From: Methylophaga sp. | GTDB lineage: Bacteria > Pseudomonadota > Gammaproteobacteria > Nitrosococcales > Methylophagaceae | NCBI GenBank assembly: GCA_026988435.1 | Contig: JALSLH010000095.1 | Coordinates: 1-40,350 of the forward strand | DNA: 40,350 nucleotides | Reading direction: 5' to 3' | Shown: one piece after another, positions 9,501 through 19,129 of the stretch | Position numbering within the stretch: position 1 is the stretch's first letter | How the letters are laid out: each line of letters begins with the position of its first letter | Notes under the pieces: generated by a model | Told to the model about the DNA's origin: nothing | What the model saw: the letters and a program-made list of their open reading frames with translations, nothing else | Database searches by the model: none | Program-made: the position numbers and the translations under genes

Positions 9501-11183
9501 ATGAGTTATTTGGTTCTTGCCCGAAAATGGCGACCTAAAACATTCTCTGAAGTTATCGGACAGCAACATGTCCTGCGTGCGCTTATCAATGGTCTTGATC
9601 AAGATCGTTTACATCATGCCTTTTTATTTGCTGGCACCCGCGGTGTAGGCAAAACGACCCTCGCCCGTATTCTCGCCAAGTCACTGAACTGTGAAAAAGG
9701 TGTTAGTTCGACACCTTGTGGTGAATGCCAAAGCTGCCAAGAAGTAGATAGTGGTCGTTTTGTTGATCTCATTGAGGTCGATGCCGCATCACGCACCAAA
9801 GTCGATGATACCCGTGAGTTACTTGATAATGTGCAATATGCACCGAGCCGTGGCCGTTATAAAGTCTATTTGATAGATGAAGTGCATATGCTTTCTACTA
9901 GCAGTTTTAATGCGCTATTAAAAACATTGGAAGAACCGCCTCCACACGTTAAGTTTTTATTTGCCACAACTGATCCACAAAAGCTACCAGTTACTATTCT
10001 GTCACGTTGTTTGCAGTTTAATTTACGCCGTTTAGATATTCCTCAAATTTCTGGACACTTAGCGTCTATTCTTCAACAAGAAAATATCGAATTTGAAGAG
10101 CAAGCCTTAGCTGAAATTGCTCGTGCGGCCGATGGCAGCATGCGTGATGCACTAAGTTTATTAGATCAAGCTATCTCTTTTGGTGCTGGTTCAGTGACCA
10201 CTGAACATGTTCATGAAATGTTAGGGAGCATTAGCCAGCAACAATTACACAATTTAGTTGCGGCTTTATTTAATCAAGATGGCCAAGCCGCATTGCAACA
10301 ATCTGAAGAGTTGTCAGCTCAAGGTCGTGACTTCAAGAAAACACTAGATGAATTACTTGTTAGCTTGCAACGCATAGCCACATTACAACTTGTGCCTGAT
10401 CTGGAAGAAAGTGACAGTGCTATCGAAACGGCTAGCAATGAACAACTTACTATATTAAGTCAACAAATCCCTGCTGAAACGATTCAATTGCTGTATCAAA
10501 TTGCTCTTCACGGAAAACGTGATTTGCCTTATGCCGCCGATCCAAAAAGTGGCTTTGATATGACATTGCTTAGAATGTTGAGCTTTCAGCCTATGTCAAT
10601 TGATACTAGCAATACAGTCACTGCTCCTAATGCAAAGCCACAACCCGTTGTTAAACCTAAAATAGAACCGCAACAATCATATGCTGAGTCGGTGTCAGAA
10701 CCCAAACCAGAACAAAAGGTTGCAGAACAGACTCCTACAATTGAAGCTGTAGAAATTACTCCCGAACCAACAGTTGTAAATAACAACACTATACAGCTCA
10801 ATAGCACTAACTGGCTCGATGTAACCGCGCGCTTAAAACTGACCGCCTTTTCAAGACAACTTGCAGATAATGCATCATTTGTTGCACTTGAAGATAAAAC
10901 CATTTCGCTTGCCATCGCACCGGAGTTTGCACATCTTGCTAACGATAAAGCGATAAGTCGTCTACAAGCGGCATTGAGCACTGAATTACAATATGATGTG
11001 AAATTACGCGTTCAGCAAGGTGAAACACAGCAATCATCACCCACATTAGCAACAGAGCGAGCTGAACAAAGCAAACTCAGCCAACAAAATGCGAAAGACG
11101 CTATTCATAATGACCCTGCAGTGGCCGCACTTAAAAGTGCATTTAACGCTGAGGTTATTGAAAGTACAATAAAACCAATATGA
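9501..11183 (+). CDS. dnaX: DNA polymerase III gamma/tau subunit
   Basis: DnaX is the ATPase of the clamp loader and organises the replisome. Visible are Walker A GTRGVGKT (residues 45-52), a zinc module with C64, C73, C76 and C79, Walker B LIDEVHML and the sensor region [12 protein letters not shown] Pro/Glu-rich linker at about 370-420 leads into the tau-type C-terminal domain ([21 protein letters not shown]). I chose the ATG at 9501 because the N-terminus [15 protein letters not shown] and the cysteine numbering then match E. coli DnaX; the in-frame ATG at 9489 would add four residues. I saw no A-AAA-AAG slippery site like that of E. coli, so a frameshifted gamma form is not evident. Confidence 0.96.
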   Translation: MSYLVLARKWRPKTFSEVIGQQHVLRALINGLDQDRLHHAFLFAGTRGVGKTTLARILAKSLNCEKGVSSTPCGECQSCQEVDSGRFVDLIEVDAASRTKVDDTRELLDNVQYAPSRGRYKVYLIDEVHMLSTSSFNALLKTLEEPPPHVKFLFATTDPQKLPVTILSRCLQFNLRRLDIPQISGHLASILQQENIEFEEQALAEIARAADGSMRDALSLLDQAISFGAGSVTTEHVHEMLGSISQQQLHNLVAALFNQDGQAALQQSEELSAQGRDFKKTLDELLVSLQRIATLQLVPDLEESDSAIETASNEQLTILSQQIPAETIQLLYQIALHGKRDLPYAADPKSGFDMTLLRMLSFQPMSIDTSNTVTAPNAKPQPVVKPKIEPQQSYAESVSEPKPEQKVAEQTPTIEAVEITPEPTVVNNNTIQLNSTNWLDVTARLKLTAFSRQLADNASFVALEDKTISLAIAPEFAHLANDKAISRLQAALSTELQYDVKLRVQQGETQQSSPTLATERAEQSKLSQQNAKDAIHNDPAVAALKSAFNAEVIESTIKPI

Positions 11184-11193
11184 GGAATTGCCA

Positions 11194-11502
11194 ATGAAAG
11201 GTGGAATGGGAAATCTAATGAAACAAGCGCAGCAAATGCAGGCGAATATGGAAAAAGCCCAAGCAGAGCTTGCGAATATGGAAGTAACAGGAGAAGCCGG
11301 CGGCGGCATGGTCAAAGTGGTCATGACGGGCAAGCATGATGTGAAGCGCATCAGTATCGAAGATGCCTTATTTGAAGATGATAAAGAAATGCTTGAAGAT
11401 TTAGTCGCTGCCGCAGTCAATGATGCTGTTCGTCAAGTTGAAAAAACTAGCACAGAACGCATGTCTGGCTTAATGCCTGCTGGCATGAAGCTTCCGTTCT
11501 AG
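11194..11502 (+). CDS. ybaB: YbaB/EbfC nucleoid-associated protein
   Basis: This 102-residue DNA-binding protein of the YbaB/EbfC family has the typical [21 protein letters not shown] start, a [12 protein letters not shown] strand and the [17 protein letters not shown] helix. It is thought to bind DNA as a dimer and to work near RecR and DnaX. The ATG at 11194 has GAGGA 7 nt upstream; a TTG at 11188 is too near that site. It follows dnaX by 10 nt and sits directly before recR, the classic cluster. Confidence 0.95.
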   Translation: MKGGMGNLMKQAQQMQANMEKAQAELANMEVTGEAGGGMVKVVMTGKHDVKRISIEDALFEDDKEMLEDLVAAAVNDAVRQVEKTSTERMSGLMPAGMKLPF

Positions 11503-11517
11503 GGTTTTTTAATAATC

Positions 11518-12117
11518 ATGGCGAGCCTCGGACCAAGCATTGAGCAACTAATCGAAGCGTTACGCTTTTTACCCGGTGTGGGGCCAAAATCTGCTCAACG
11601 GATGACATTTCATTTGCTTGAGCGCAATCGAGATGGCGGTGATCGTCTGGCTAAAGCCCTTAGCCATGCTTTAGAAAATGTTCAACACTGTCAGCGTTGC
11701 CGAATATTAAGCGAAACTGAAATTTGTAATCGATGCAATGATAATAGCCGCCGACAAGATCAGCTTTGCATTGTCGAAATGCCAAGTGATGTATTAGCCA
11801 TCGAGCAAGCAACACACTATAAGGGGCAATTTTTTGTACTCACCGGTCATTTATCTCCATTAGATGGCATTGGCCCTGAAGCTTTAGGGCTACCTCAGCT
11901 AATAGAATTATTTGACCAAAAAACAATTACAGAAGTCATTCTTGCCACCAATCCAACCGTAGAAGGTGAAGCTACAGCTCACTATATTAGCCAGTTGGCA
12001 CATGCACGTAATATTCCCGTTACTCGACTTGCTCACGGTATTCCCATGGGGAGTGAATTAGAATATATAGATAGTGGTACACTATCTCATGCATTTTCTA
12101 GTCGCGAATCAATCTAA
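11518..12117 (+). CDS. recR: Recombination mediator RecR
   Basis: RecR works with RecF and RecO to load RecA on gapped DNA. The 199-residue product has the helix-hairpin-helix [13 protein letters not shown], a C4 zinc finger (C58, C61, C70, C73), the Toprim domain with [13 protein letters not shown] and a C-terminal [16 protein letters not shown]. Full length for the family. It ends the dnaX-ybaB-recR cluster; the ATG at 11518 has no strong Shine-Dalgarno, which suggests some dependence on upstream translation. Confidence 0.96.
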   Translation: MASLGPSIEQLIEALRFLPGVGPKSAQRMTFHLLERNRDGGDRLAKALSHALENVQHCQRCRILSETEICNRCNDNSRRQDQLCIVEMPSDVLAIEQATHYKGQFFVLTGHLSPLDGIGPEALGLPQLIELFDQKTITEVILATNPTVEGEATAHYISQLAHARNIPVTRLAHGIPMGSELEYIDSGTLSHAFSSRESI

Positions 12118-12131
12118 AATAAAAGGGCATC

Positions 12132-13310
12132 ATGGCAGAGCAAATAACACCATTTGAATCGTTAAAAGCGTTCTCTGGCATCATCCATCGCCAACCGATA
12201 TTTTTAGCCGATCGCTTAGATGTCGATAGTTACCATCTAACTTTTCTAAATAAGTATGGTGAAAAGCTTGATGATGACTCTAAAATACCCATTTTTATTA
12301 ATCACTTAACTGATATTTTGCCTGCAATTAGTGATCAACAAAAGGCGTTACTTTCAATGCCTGAATCATGGCGTGAGGCATTGTATAAATCACCAAAATC
12401 ATCACTTAATCTTACATTAGATCTTAACGGTCATGCTTTAACTGATTCAGATAACACCCGCTTTGGTTTCGCTAATCATGCCCTACCTCAACAAGAAATA
12501 CCTGCGGCAGACACGCTATTAATCGATATTCAAAAATACGATCTCAATAGTTTAGAAAAACAATTACCTACTTGGCGTAAAAACCACCTAAACTTATGTG
12601 CCGTCAATGTTAATGATTTCAACGCCTATACCTTATGTACAAGCCATATTTTAGACTTATTGCAAGGCCAGTTTTATACACTTCCATCAGTAAAAGAAAC
12701 AGCTAAAATATTACCTTCTCAGCAAATTCTGATGGAATTATTAGTAAAACTACAAGATCCACAAACTGAACCAGAAGATCTTGCTAATACGATCAATCAG
12801 GATCTGACATTAAGCTATAAATTACTTCGCTTGATTAACTCTGCCTTTTTTGGTTTACCTCGAGAAGTCAGCAATATCAAACAAGCTATCGTGATGTTAG
12901 GCGACAAGAAAATTAAAACATGGGCCAGCTTATTGTGTCTATCGGGTGTTGATGATAAACCCGTAGAACTGCGTGTGGTCGCCATGACCAGAGCAAGAAT
13001 GTGTGAGTTATTAAGTAAACATTACAAAGGTGCTGCTGAACTCTTTTTTGCCGCTGGCTTATTTTCTGCACTAGATGCCCTAATAGATAAACCACTAGTA
13101 GAAATTTTAGATAAACTGCCTCTTTCTTCCGAATTATCCGATGCTTTATTAAATCATTCTGGCATCGCTGGAAAAGCACTGAATGATGTTTTGAATTATG
13201 AAAAAGGTAATTGGATAGCCGTCGATCATTCTCCTGTGCCTATCGAAACCTTATCGCAAGCTTATTTAGATGCTATAAACTGGGCGAAAGAATTGAACAG
13301 CCAACTCTAA
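12132..13310 (+). CDS. EAL-HDOD signalling protein (YuxH/CdgJ-like)
   Basis: The 392-residue product has a degenerate EAL domain in residues 13-200 ([19 protein letters not shown]) that lacks the ExLxR catalytic signature, so it should not hydrolyse c-di-GMP. An HDOD domain follows at about 195-390 ([53 protein letters not shown]). Family members such as Vibrio CdgJ affect motility and attachment through protein contacts. It sits 14 nt after recR, with AAGGG 5 nt before its ATG, and 13 nt before aat, so it may be cotranscribed. Its direct partner is unknown. Nearby MSHA-type genes make a surface-attachment role plausible, by inference only. Confidence 0.82.
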   Translation: MAEQITPFESLKAFSGIIHRQPIFLADRLDVDSYHLTFLNKYGEKLDDDSKIPIFINHLTDILPAISDQQKALLSMPESWREALYKSPKSSLNLTLDLNGHALTDSDNTRFGFANHALPQQEIPAADTLLIDIQKYDLNSLEKQLPTWRKNHLNLCAVNVNDFNAYTLCTSHILDLLQGQFYTLPSVKETAKILPSQQILMELLVKLQDPQTEPEDLANTINQDLTLSYKLLRLINSAFFGLPREVSNIKQAIVMLGDKKIKTWASLLCLSGVDDKPVELRVVAMTRARMCELLSKHYKGAAELFFAAGLFSALDALIDKPLVEILDKLPLSSELSDALLNHSGIAGKALNDVLNYEKGNWIAVDHSPVPIETLSQAYLDAINWAKELNSQL

Positions 13311-13323
13311 GAAGCTATTTACG

Positions 13324-14037
13324 ATGGCACTCACTTGGCTAGCCACTTCTGCAAACAGTCCCTTTCCAACTCTAGATCAGGCTCTTGATGATGGCTTGTT
13401 AGCCGTAGGAGGAGATTTATCACCTCAGCGCCTACTTAATGCCTATCGTAATGGTATTTTTCCTTGGTTTAATGAACACGATCCTATCCTCTGGTGGTCT
13501 CCTGATCCCCGAATGGTGCTTTTTACTGATCAAATAAAAATATCTAAGAGTTTAAAAAAAACACTTAAAAATACTGAACTTTCGATTACAATGGATCGTG
13601 CTTTCAGTGAAGTAATGGCGGCATGTTCCGCCCCCCGAAAAAATACTAATGGCGAAACTGAAAGTGGCACATGGATCCATCCTGAAATGATTGAAGCCTA
13701 CACAGGCTTACACCAACAAGGCATTGCGCATAGCATCGAATGCTGGCAAAACGATACCTTAGTAGGTGGTTTATACGGCATTGCTATCGGCCATATTTTT
13801 TTCGGTGAATCCATGTTTAGCACCGTACGAGACAGTTCAAAAATAGCGCTGGTGACACTCTGTCAACAACTTAAGCATTGGGGCTTCCCACTAATTGATT
13901 GCCAAATTTATTCTGAACATCTAGCCAGCATGGGCGCAATTGAAATTGAGCGTAAACAGTTTATTTCTTATTTAGATAAGCATTGCCCACAAACACAATT
14001 CAATTCCAACTGGCTGTTAGATACAATCCCATCATGA
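13324..14037 (+). CDS. aat: Leucyl/phenylalanyl-tRNA-protein transferase
   Basis: Aat adds Leu or Phe to N-terminal Arg or Lys of proteins, marking them for ClpAP through the N-end rule. The 237-residue product has [19 protein letters not shown], the [22 protein letters not shown] signature, [18 protein letters not shown] and [15 protein letters not shown]. Full length. It overlaps bpt by 4 bp (ATGA), so the two N-end rule transferases are coupled. Confidence 0.96.
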   Translation: MALTWLATSANSPFPTLDQALDDGLLAVGGDLSPQRLLNAYRNGIFPWFNEHDPILWWSPDPRMVLFTDQIKISKSLKKTLKNTELSITMDRAFSEVMAACSAPRKNTNGETESGTWIHPEMIEAYTGLHQQGIAHSIECWQNDTLVGGLYGIAIGHIFFGESMFSTVRDSSKIALVTLCQQLKHWGFPLIDCQIYSEHLASMGAIEIERKQFISYLDKHCPQTQFNSNWLLDTIPS

Positions 14038-14738
14038 CTAATGCACTTAAATTTTTTCAAGATACCCCCCACGATTGCTCATACTTAAAGGATCGGCTAG
14101 CTCAAAATATCTATCCAGATCCTAACGTGAAGATGACAAATGCACTTTATTCACAATTAATTCAGCATGGCTTTCGGCGCAGTGGCAATCATGCTTATCG
14201 CCCCCATTGTCCAAATTGCCAAGCCTGTATTCCTGTTCGCATTAATATCCAACAGTTCAAAATGAGTCGCAGTCAGCGTCGATGTTTGCAACGTAATCAA
14301 CATCTTGCCGAATCAGTACACCCAGCAGAATTTAATCCTGAACATTATGAACTTTATTGCCGCTATTTAGCGGCACGTCATATTGATGGCGGTATGGATA
14401 ACCCGACCGAGCAAAGCTACCGCAATTTTCTTATTGGTGAATGGAGTGATACAAGCTTTATCGAATTTAGAGACCAGTCAAAGCTGGTAGCCGTTGCTGT
14501 GACTGACTCTGTAGATGATGGCTTGTCTGCATTTTATACTTTTTTTGATCCCGACCTGACAAAACAAAGCTTAGGAACCTATGCCATTTTGCAGCAAATA
14601 GTAAATGCTAATTCACAAAATTTATCATTTCTTTATCTTGGTTATTGGATCGAAAATTGCAATAAGATGAATTATAAAAACAGTTTTTCAGCCCTAGAAG
14701 GCTATATTGATCAACAGTGGCAGATGCTAAAAACATGA
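14034..14738 (+). CDS. bpt: Aspartate/glutamate leucyltransferase
   Basis: Bpt is the second N-end rule transferase; it adds Leu to N-terminal Asp or Glu. The 234-residue product carries the N-terminal [30 protein letters not shown] with its conserved cysteines, and the C-terminal acyltransferase fold with [10 protein letters not shown] and [18 protein letters not shown] chose the ATG at 14034 because it overlaps the aat stop and matches the family start; a TTG 51 nt upstream is unlikely. The order aat-bpt-infA is common in gammaproteobacteria. Confidence 0.95.
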   Translation: MTNALKFFQDTPHDCSYLKDRLAQNIYPDPNVKMTNALYSQLIQHGFRRSGNHAYRPHCPNCQACIPVRINIQQFKMSRSQRRCLQRNQHLAESVHPAEFNPEHYELYCRYLAARHIDGGMDNPTEQSYRNFLIGEWSDTSFIEFRDQSKLVAVAVTDSVDDGLSAFYTFFDPDLTKQSLGTYAILQQIVNANSQNLSFLYLGYWIENCNKMNYKNSFSALEGYIDQQWQMLKT

Positions 14739-14744
14739 AAAACT

Positions 14745-14773
14745 TTGTAAAATCAGCAGTTTTACGGCAAAAT
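14745..14773 (+). promoter_or_regulatory. Candidate infA promoter
   Basis: TTGTAA (14745-14750), a 17-bp spacer and CAAAAT (14768-14773) precede infA by about 36 bp. An inverted repeat GTAAAA/TTTTAC (14747-14752 and 14760-14765) overlaps it and could be part of a weak terminator for bpt or a regulatory element. Confidence 0.35.
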
Positions 14774-14809
14774 AGTCGTTTAACCACATCAGGAAAGTAA
14801 CAAACGTTT

Positions 14810-15028
14810 ATGGCAAAAGAAGAACATATTGAATTTGAAGGCACTGTTATAGATACCATGCCTAACACTACATTTCGTGTCGAATTAGAAAATGGTCACG
14901 TTGTAACAGCACACATTTCTGGAAAAATGCGTAAGAATTATATTCGTATTTTGACTGGGGATACCGTTACTGTACAACTCACACCTTACGACCTAAGCAA
15001 AGGACGCATCACTTATCGTGCTCGTTAA
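14810..15028 (+). CDS. infA: Translation initiation factor IF-1
   Basis: This 72-residue OB-fold protein binds the 30S A site during initiation. The sequence is nearly canonical: [36 protein letters not shown] and [12 protein letters not shown]. It is full length and stands as the last gene of the aat-bpt-infA group. AGGAAAG lies upstream of the ATG. Confidence 0.98.
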   Translation: MAKEEHIEFEGTVIDTMPNTTFRVELENGHVVTAHISGKMRKNYIRILTGDTVTVQLTPYDLSKGRITYRAR

Positions 15029-15091
15029 TTAATGATTTAAGTTATTGGGTCGCTATATAAGGAAACATTCTTAGATAGGAAATAGCAGGTC

Positions 15092-16039
15092 ATGGCGATG
15101 CTTTCATTACAAGCAAAATCAACTAATAAAATAGTGGCTGGTATTTCTATTTTTGAAAATGGCATTGCCCTCGCAATAGTTGATCATTCAAAAAGAAAAC
15201 CGCTTCTCAAGCATGCGCATTTTTATGGCTGTTCTGGAATTACCGAACAATCTACATTACTTTCTCGATTATCAAAAGAATATAAACTCTATGATATTGT
15301 CTGTAATTTAGTTCTCTATTCTAATGATTATCAGTTTCACCAAATTGATGCACCTGATGTTCCTAAACATGAATTAAGCTCTGCCTTACGCTGGCAAATA
15401 AAAGATTTAATCGATTTTCATATTGATGATGCTGTTATTGATAAAATTGAATTACCCAATCAAAACCCCGGTTCTCAAGGCAAGCATTCATTACTTGTTG
15501 TTGCCTGCCGTCAATCTTTAGTCCAAAATTATGTCGACCTGCTTCACGCTGCAAATTGTAACTTAGTGTCGATTGATATCGCGGCATTAGCCGCGCGTAA
15601 TATTGTCATCCACACTGCCCCAGCAGAGGATTCAAGTGTTGGCTTGCTCAATTTGTGGGATGATCGAGCCAAAATTAGTGTTTTTCTAAATCACGATCTC
15701 TATATTAATCGCTCTTCTAGCATCGGCATTCAATCACTGGCCTTTGTGTCTGAAGATGATCCTGACAGCCAATCTGTTTTAGACTCACTAACATTAGAGT
15801 TGCAACGCACTTTCGATTATTATGAAAGTCACTCTCGACAAGCAGCAATTTCACATTTATATATATTATCCAATGGTCAATCCTTGCCTCATATTGCACG
15901 GTTAATTGAAGCGCGATTAGGAATTGACTGCTCAATAATTGAACCTTCTGACTTTATTACATCTGCCGAATCAATGAGTGAAGCTGCCACGAGCAACTGT
16001 ATGATGGCTATTGGTGGTGCATTAAGGATGGAATACTAA
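15092..16039 (+). CDS. mshI: MSHA/type IV pilus biogenesis protein MshI (PilM-like)
   Basis: The 315-residue product resembles MshI, the actin-like cytoplasmic PilM relative of the MSHA pilus system. Features include the N-terminal AGISIFENGIALAIVD strand pair, ELSSALRWQIKDLIDF, the SLLVVACRQSLVQNYVDLL segment and a C-terminal NCMMAIGGALRMEY, which matches the usual end of these proteins. It heads a block of four genes with spacings of -4 to +4 nt. The role is inferred from the order PilM-PilN-PilO-PilP-like. Confidence 0.8.
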   Translation: MAMLSLQAKSTNKIVAGISIFENGIALAIVDHSKRKPLLKHAHFYGCSGITEQSTLLSRLSKEYKLYDIVCNLVLYSNDYQFHQIDAPDVPKHELSSALRWQIKDLIDFHIDDAVIDKIELPNQNPGSQGKHSLLVVACRQSLVQNYVDLLHAANCNLVSIDIAALAARNIVIHTAPAEDSSVGLLNLWDDRAKISVFLNHDLYINRSSSIGIQSLAFVSEDDPDSQSVLDSLTLELQRTFDYYESHSRQAAISHLYILSNGQSLPHIARLIEARLGIDCSIIEPSDFITSAESMSEAATSNCMMAIGGALRMEY

Positions 16040-16043
16040 TCTC

Positions 16044-16631
16044 ATGGAACAAGTTAACTTTTATCAAGCTCAATTTAAACCAAAGCGGATTATCTTAGCT
16101 GCAAGACAACTATTTTTACTGACAATTTTAGCCATTATTATTTTTACTCTTTTAGGCTTGTATTCTGCTAAAAAGAATTCAACACTTGAATCACATATTG
16201 CATCACAACAACAATCAGGAATAATTGAACAACAAACTAAAGTGGTCAATGATCAAGCTTTATTAAAGGCCAACCTACTTAAATTGGAACAGCAGCTCAG
16301 TACAAAACAGATATTACTTGATTATTTAACTAAACAAAGTTTTGGAAATCAACATGGATTCACCGATAATTTAGTCCACCTTAGCAAGAAAAATATTAAT
16401 GGCGTCTGGTTAACTGATTTTTCTTTTATCAACGGTGGCCAACATATTGCTCTACACGGTAGTGCTCTTAAATCAAGTCAGATCCCGCTTTATATCGACG
16501 GTTTAGCAGAATCGGGGCCATTTCAAGGTAAACATTTTTCAGTATTCAGCTTAGAAAGCCCTGAAGCGAATTCTGATCTCTATACGTTCAAACTTAGAAC
16601 AGACCAAAGTAATGCGGAGCTGCTCCAATGA
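16044..16631 (+). CDS. PilN-like MSHA biogenesis protein
   Basis: The 195-residue product starts EQVNFYQAQFKP, the typical PilN/MshI2-like opening that contacts PilM, followed by one membrane helix (residues 20-43, LFLLTILAIIIFTLLGL) and a coiled region (about 47-95). The C-terminal part is a ferredoxin-like fold candidate (VWLTDFSFINGGQHIALHGSA). It should sit in the inner membrane as part of the pilus alignment platform. Starts 4 nt after mshI and overlaps the next gene by 4 bp. Confidence 0.75.
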   Translation: MEQVNFYQAQFKPKRIILAARQLFLLTILAIIIFTLLGLYSAKKNSTLESHIASQQQSGIIEQQTKVVNDQALLKANLLKLEQQLSTKQILLDYLTKQSFGNQHGFTDNLVHLSKKNINGVWLTDFSFINGGQHIALHGSALKSSQIPLYIDGLAESGPFQGKHFSVFSLESPEANSDLYTFKLRTDQSNAELLQ

Positions 16632-17305
16632 CTCATAAATTACAGAAAATCAGCAGCTATCTTAATGCGCTAAGTTTGCGTGAACGTATAATGGCGTTAG
16701 CTGTCATCATCGCAATAATATATGCTGCTTTTGACGGCTTAGTATTTCAAAAACAGAATATGCACTATCAGCAACTGCAAACACAGCAACAAGATTTCTC
16801 GGAACAACAACTGGCGCTCTCGACGGAGCTCTTAGAAAGCGCTGAAAAAGTAGCTGAAGATAAGCGTGGGTCGAATGCGCTGAAACAAGAAATTAGTATA
16901 GTTCAGAAGAGACTAGAAGATACAGAGAAACAGCTAGATTCTGTATTTAATAAACTTGTGCCTCCGACAAAGATAACAGAATTACTCCGTAGTCTATTAT
17001 TAAAAACAAATGGTTTAAAATTAGTGTCTCTGAACAATGAGCCTGTTAAAAAAATTAACCTTAATGAAGGTAAAGACAATGGAGAAGAGTCTTCTGAATC
17101 TGAGTCTTTGCTTTATGAACATGCTACAATTATTAAGCTCACAGGTAGCTATCAACAGCTTTATCAATATCTATTAGCGCTAGAGCAATCAGATTGGGGC
17201 TTGTTTTGGGATAAAATGCACTATACTGTAACCGACTATCCGCAAGCAGAAATCAGTTTGCGGGTACACACAATTAGTACTAATAAATATTGGATTGGTT
17301 TGTAA
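16628..17305 (+). CDS. mshJ: PilO-like MSHA biogenesis protein MshJ
   Basis: The 225-residue product has a short cytoplasmic start (LNALSLRERIMALAVII), one membrane helix at about 20-37, a long coiled coil at 40-110 and a periplasmic domain with LTGSYQQLYQYLLALEQ. This layout is that of MshJ/PilO. It overlaps its upstream neighbour by ATGA and is followed by mshK after 1 nt. Confidence 0.78.
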   Translation: MTHKLQKISSYLNALSLRERIMALAVIIAIIYAAFDGLVFQKQNMHYQQLQTQQQDFSEQQLALSTELLESAEKVAEDKRGSNALKQEISIVQKRLEDTEKQLDSVFNKLVPPTKITELLRSLLLKTNGLKLVSLNNEPVKKINLNEGKDNGEESSESESLLYEHATIIKLTGSYQQLYQYLLALEQSDWGLFWDKMHYTVTDYPQAEISLRVHTISTNKYWIGL

Positions 17306-17306
17306 T

Positions 17307-17693
17307 ATGTCGGAAATCACCTTTAGTCTCTGCATAGCATTATTGTCATTTAGCTGTGTTGCCCAGCAACTGACAGATCCAACAATGCCCGCTAATTATT
17401 CTCCTGCTAAATCTATATCAACAGTTGAAACAGCACAACACGTTGTTGTAAATGCTAATACTGATACAAAATTAAGACTCAATTCCACAATCGTGGCAAG
17501 CAATCATAAAGTCGCTATTATTAATGGTGTGCAATTTAAAGTTGGTGATGAAGTGAGTGATGGATCTATTGTGCAAAGCATTACTCACCAACAAGTAAAA
17601 CTGCTACAAAAAGGTGGCGGCATCATTACATTATCACTACAAAAATCTTTTATTAGCAATATGAAATCAACCACTCCTGATCTCAATAATTAA
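17307..17693 (+). CDS. mshK: PilP-like MSHA biogenesis protein MshK
   Basis: The 128-residue product has a signal peptide (residues 1-20, FSLCIALLSFSCVAQ) and then the MshK pattern DPTMP, LNSTIVA, HKVAIINGVQFKVGDEV and a final VKLLQKGGGIITLSL. MshK is a periplasmic partner of the secretin. The ATG at 17307 starts just after the mshJ stop; an upstream TTG would overlap that gene. No secretin gene follows: the next gene is convergent dsbB, overlapping by 4 bp. Confidence 0.78.
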   Translation: MSEITFSLCIALLSFSCVAQQLTDPTMPANYSPAKSISTVETAQHVVVNANTDTKLRLNSTIVASNHKVAIINGVQFKVGDEVSDGSIVQSITHQQVKLLQKGGGIITLSLQKSFISNMKSTTPDLNN

Positions 17694-18205
17694 CGATAGT
17701 GAATATAACCTAAACCATCATTATTTACACGGCGAAATAATTGGACTAATGACAATAACGCCAGTCCAATAAATGCAATCAATGTCCATGCGGGAATACT
17801 TAATCCTAAAAACGTCCACAAGACGTCGGCACATTCGCCTGATCCTCGTAAAACCATTTCAAGTGTTTCATTAAGTGAAAAATTATCTAACATGAAATTT
17901 AAACCTGGGCCACAACTAGGTACCTGATCTTCTGGTAAATTTTGTAACCTCAAGTGCCAAGCAGATATCCCTGCCCCTACCAATGCAAATAGTCCAGCGA
18001 GTAAACCATATATTCTAATTCCCCAGCCTCTTGGGTTATGTAATACAGCTAGCAAGAAAACCACGCCTACACATAAAACAAATACACGCTGCAAAATACA
18101 TAAAGGGCATGGTTCTAGGTGTTCAATAAATTGAAAATAAGCGGCAACAGCTAACATTGAAGCACAAAATAAAAATCCTAATACAAATAAACTGCGAGAT
18201 GACAA
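17690..18205 (-). CDS. dsbB: Disulfide bond formation protein DsbB
   Basis: DsbB reoxidises DsbA and passes electrons to quinones. The 171-residue product has four membrane helices. The first periplasmic loop carries the EPCPLCILQR cysteine pair and the second has PSCGPGL and GECADV. I set the start at TTG 18205 because GGAGA lies 7 nt upstream and the resulting N-terminus fits the family. The in-frame ATG at 18250 lacks any Shine-Dalgarno and would add 15 residues that do not look like DsbB. Confidence 0.93.
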   Translation of the reverse strand: MSSRSLFVLGFLFCASMLAVAAYFQFIEHLEPCPLCILQRVFVLCVGVVFLLAVLHNPRGWGIRIYGLLAGLFALVGAGISAWHLRLQNLPEDQVPSCGPGLNFMLDNFSLNETLEMVLRGSGECADVLWTFLGLSIPAWTLIAFIGLALLSLVQLFRRVNNDGLGYIHYR

Positions 18206-18273
18206 TTTGATTTCTCCGACAACATAATTTGGGTATATACCCGTGACCATTGGAACTGCAGATCTTATTCACC

Positions 18274-18381
18274 CGTCACTCCTGCATGTTTTTAGCGGGA
18301 GTCTTGCTTATGCCCAGATTCCGGCTAAAAGATACCGGAATGACGAAGAAGTAAAAGCTACAGATTGATTTCACTTAGGTA
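18274..18381. repeat. Interspersed palindromic repeat, copy A
   Basis: About 108 bp with two hairpins. One is CGTCACTCCTGC paired with GCGGGAGT. The other has perfect arms ATTCCGG (18318-18324) and CCGGAAT (18335-18341). The tail AAGCT...ATTGATTTCACTT recurs at 34399-34420 after a similar hairpin, so this is a repeated element of the genome, probably a small non-autonomous REP/MITE-like unit. Confidence 0.6.
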
Positions 18382-18432
18382 TATACTGCACTAAACAACC
18401 TTAAATAAGCAATGGTATCTAAGGAGACAGCC

Positions 18433-18948
18433 ATGAATGAGCAAGAATTAGAAAAAAAACTCAGTGCTGCATACGACAAAATGATGGAGCGCGTCAATCA
18501 GCTTCTTGATAAAGCTGAGCACGAAGCATTGCCCGCATTACAAAATAATATTGACAAGGCTAAGAACCAAGCCATTGAATTAAAAGAAGTTACGTCTGAA
18601 GAAGCTGAGAAGCTGGCTAAATATTTAAAACGCGATTTAAATGATGCTGCACAGCATCTTAGTCAATCTGGCAAAGAATTATCAACTTGGCTTCATTTCG
18701 ATCTTGAACTGGTGGAAGATAGATTGTTAGATATTTTTTCAAAAGTAGCCGACAAAACTAGCTCCGAATTAGCGCAACTTGCGGCACAAGCAAAACAAGC
18801 TACTGAATATCATACAGGTGAAATAACCAGCATCGGTACGCTGGCATGTAAAAACTGTGATAATTTAATGCACTTTAAAAAAACCGGTCGTATTCCGCCC
18901 TGCCCTAAATGCCACAAAACAGTTTTTATTCGCACTCGGCGTAAATAA
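18433..18948 (+). CDS. Zinc ribbon-containing DUF1451 protein (YbeL-like)
   Basis: The 171-residue cytoplasmic protein has a helical, probably coiled N-terminal part (residues 1-125) and a C-terminal zinc ribbon (IGTLACKNCDNLMHF then IPPCPKCHKTVFI), with two CxxC pairs. This arrangement matches the YbeL/DUF1451 family, whose role is unknown. I chose the ATG at 18433 because AAGGAGA lies just upstream; an in-frame ATG at 18412 would add seven residues. Copy A of the interspersed repeat lies in its 5' flank and a second, different repeat follows it. Confidence 0.82.
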   Translation: MNEQELEKKLSAAYDKMMERVNQLLDKAEHEALPALQNNIDKAKNQAIELKEVTSEEAEKLAKYLKRDLNDAAQHLSQSGKELSTWLHFDLELVEDRLLDIFSKVADKTSSELAQLAAQAKQATEYHTGEITSIGTLACKNCDNLMHFKKTGRIPPCPKCHKTVFIRTRRK

Positions 18949-18955
18949 GACTAAT

Positions 18956-19102
18956 GTAGGTCGGATAAGCGATAGCGTCATCCGACGTTTGGGCTAGGAA
19001 ATACTCGGCTTTATACCTCTTACTAAACTCACGACATAGAGTTTGATGCTATTGAGTGTGAAGGCATGTTTGTCGGATGACGCTATCGCTTATCCGACCT
19101 AC
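18956..19102. repeat. REPIN-like element: two perfect inverted 31-bp palindromes
   Basis: A 31-bp unit at 18956-18986 is repeated as an exact reverse complement at 19072-19102, with an 85-bp spacer. Each unit is itself a hairpin (TCGGAT...ATCCGA, with GCGATAGCG-type core). This is the arrangement of REP doublets, and the unit resembles E. coli REP sequences in form. It lies between two genes of opposite orientation. It could act as a bidirectional terminator or mRNA stabiliser. Confidence 0.85.
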
Positions 19103-19129
19103 AGTGAGCTTCTCGGCAATATTTGAAGG

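Noticed and set aside
9501-11183. Programmed frameshift in dnaX giving a gamma form
   Set aside because: I looked for an A-AAA-AAG heptamer before the tau region and found only CCAAAAAGT at about 10540 and GAAAAAGG early in the gene, neither in the right phase or place.
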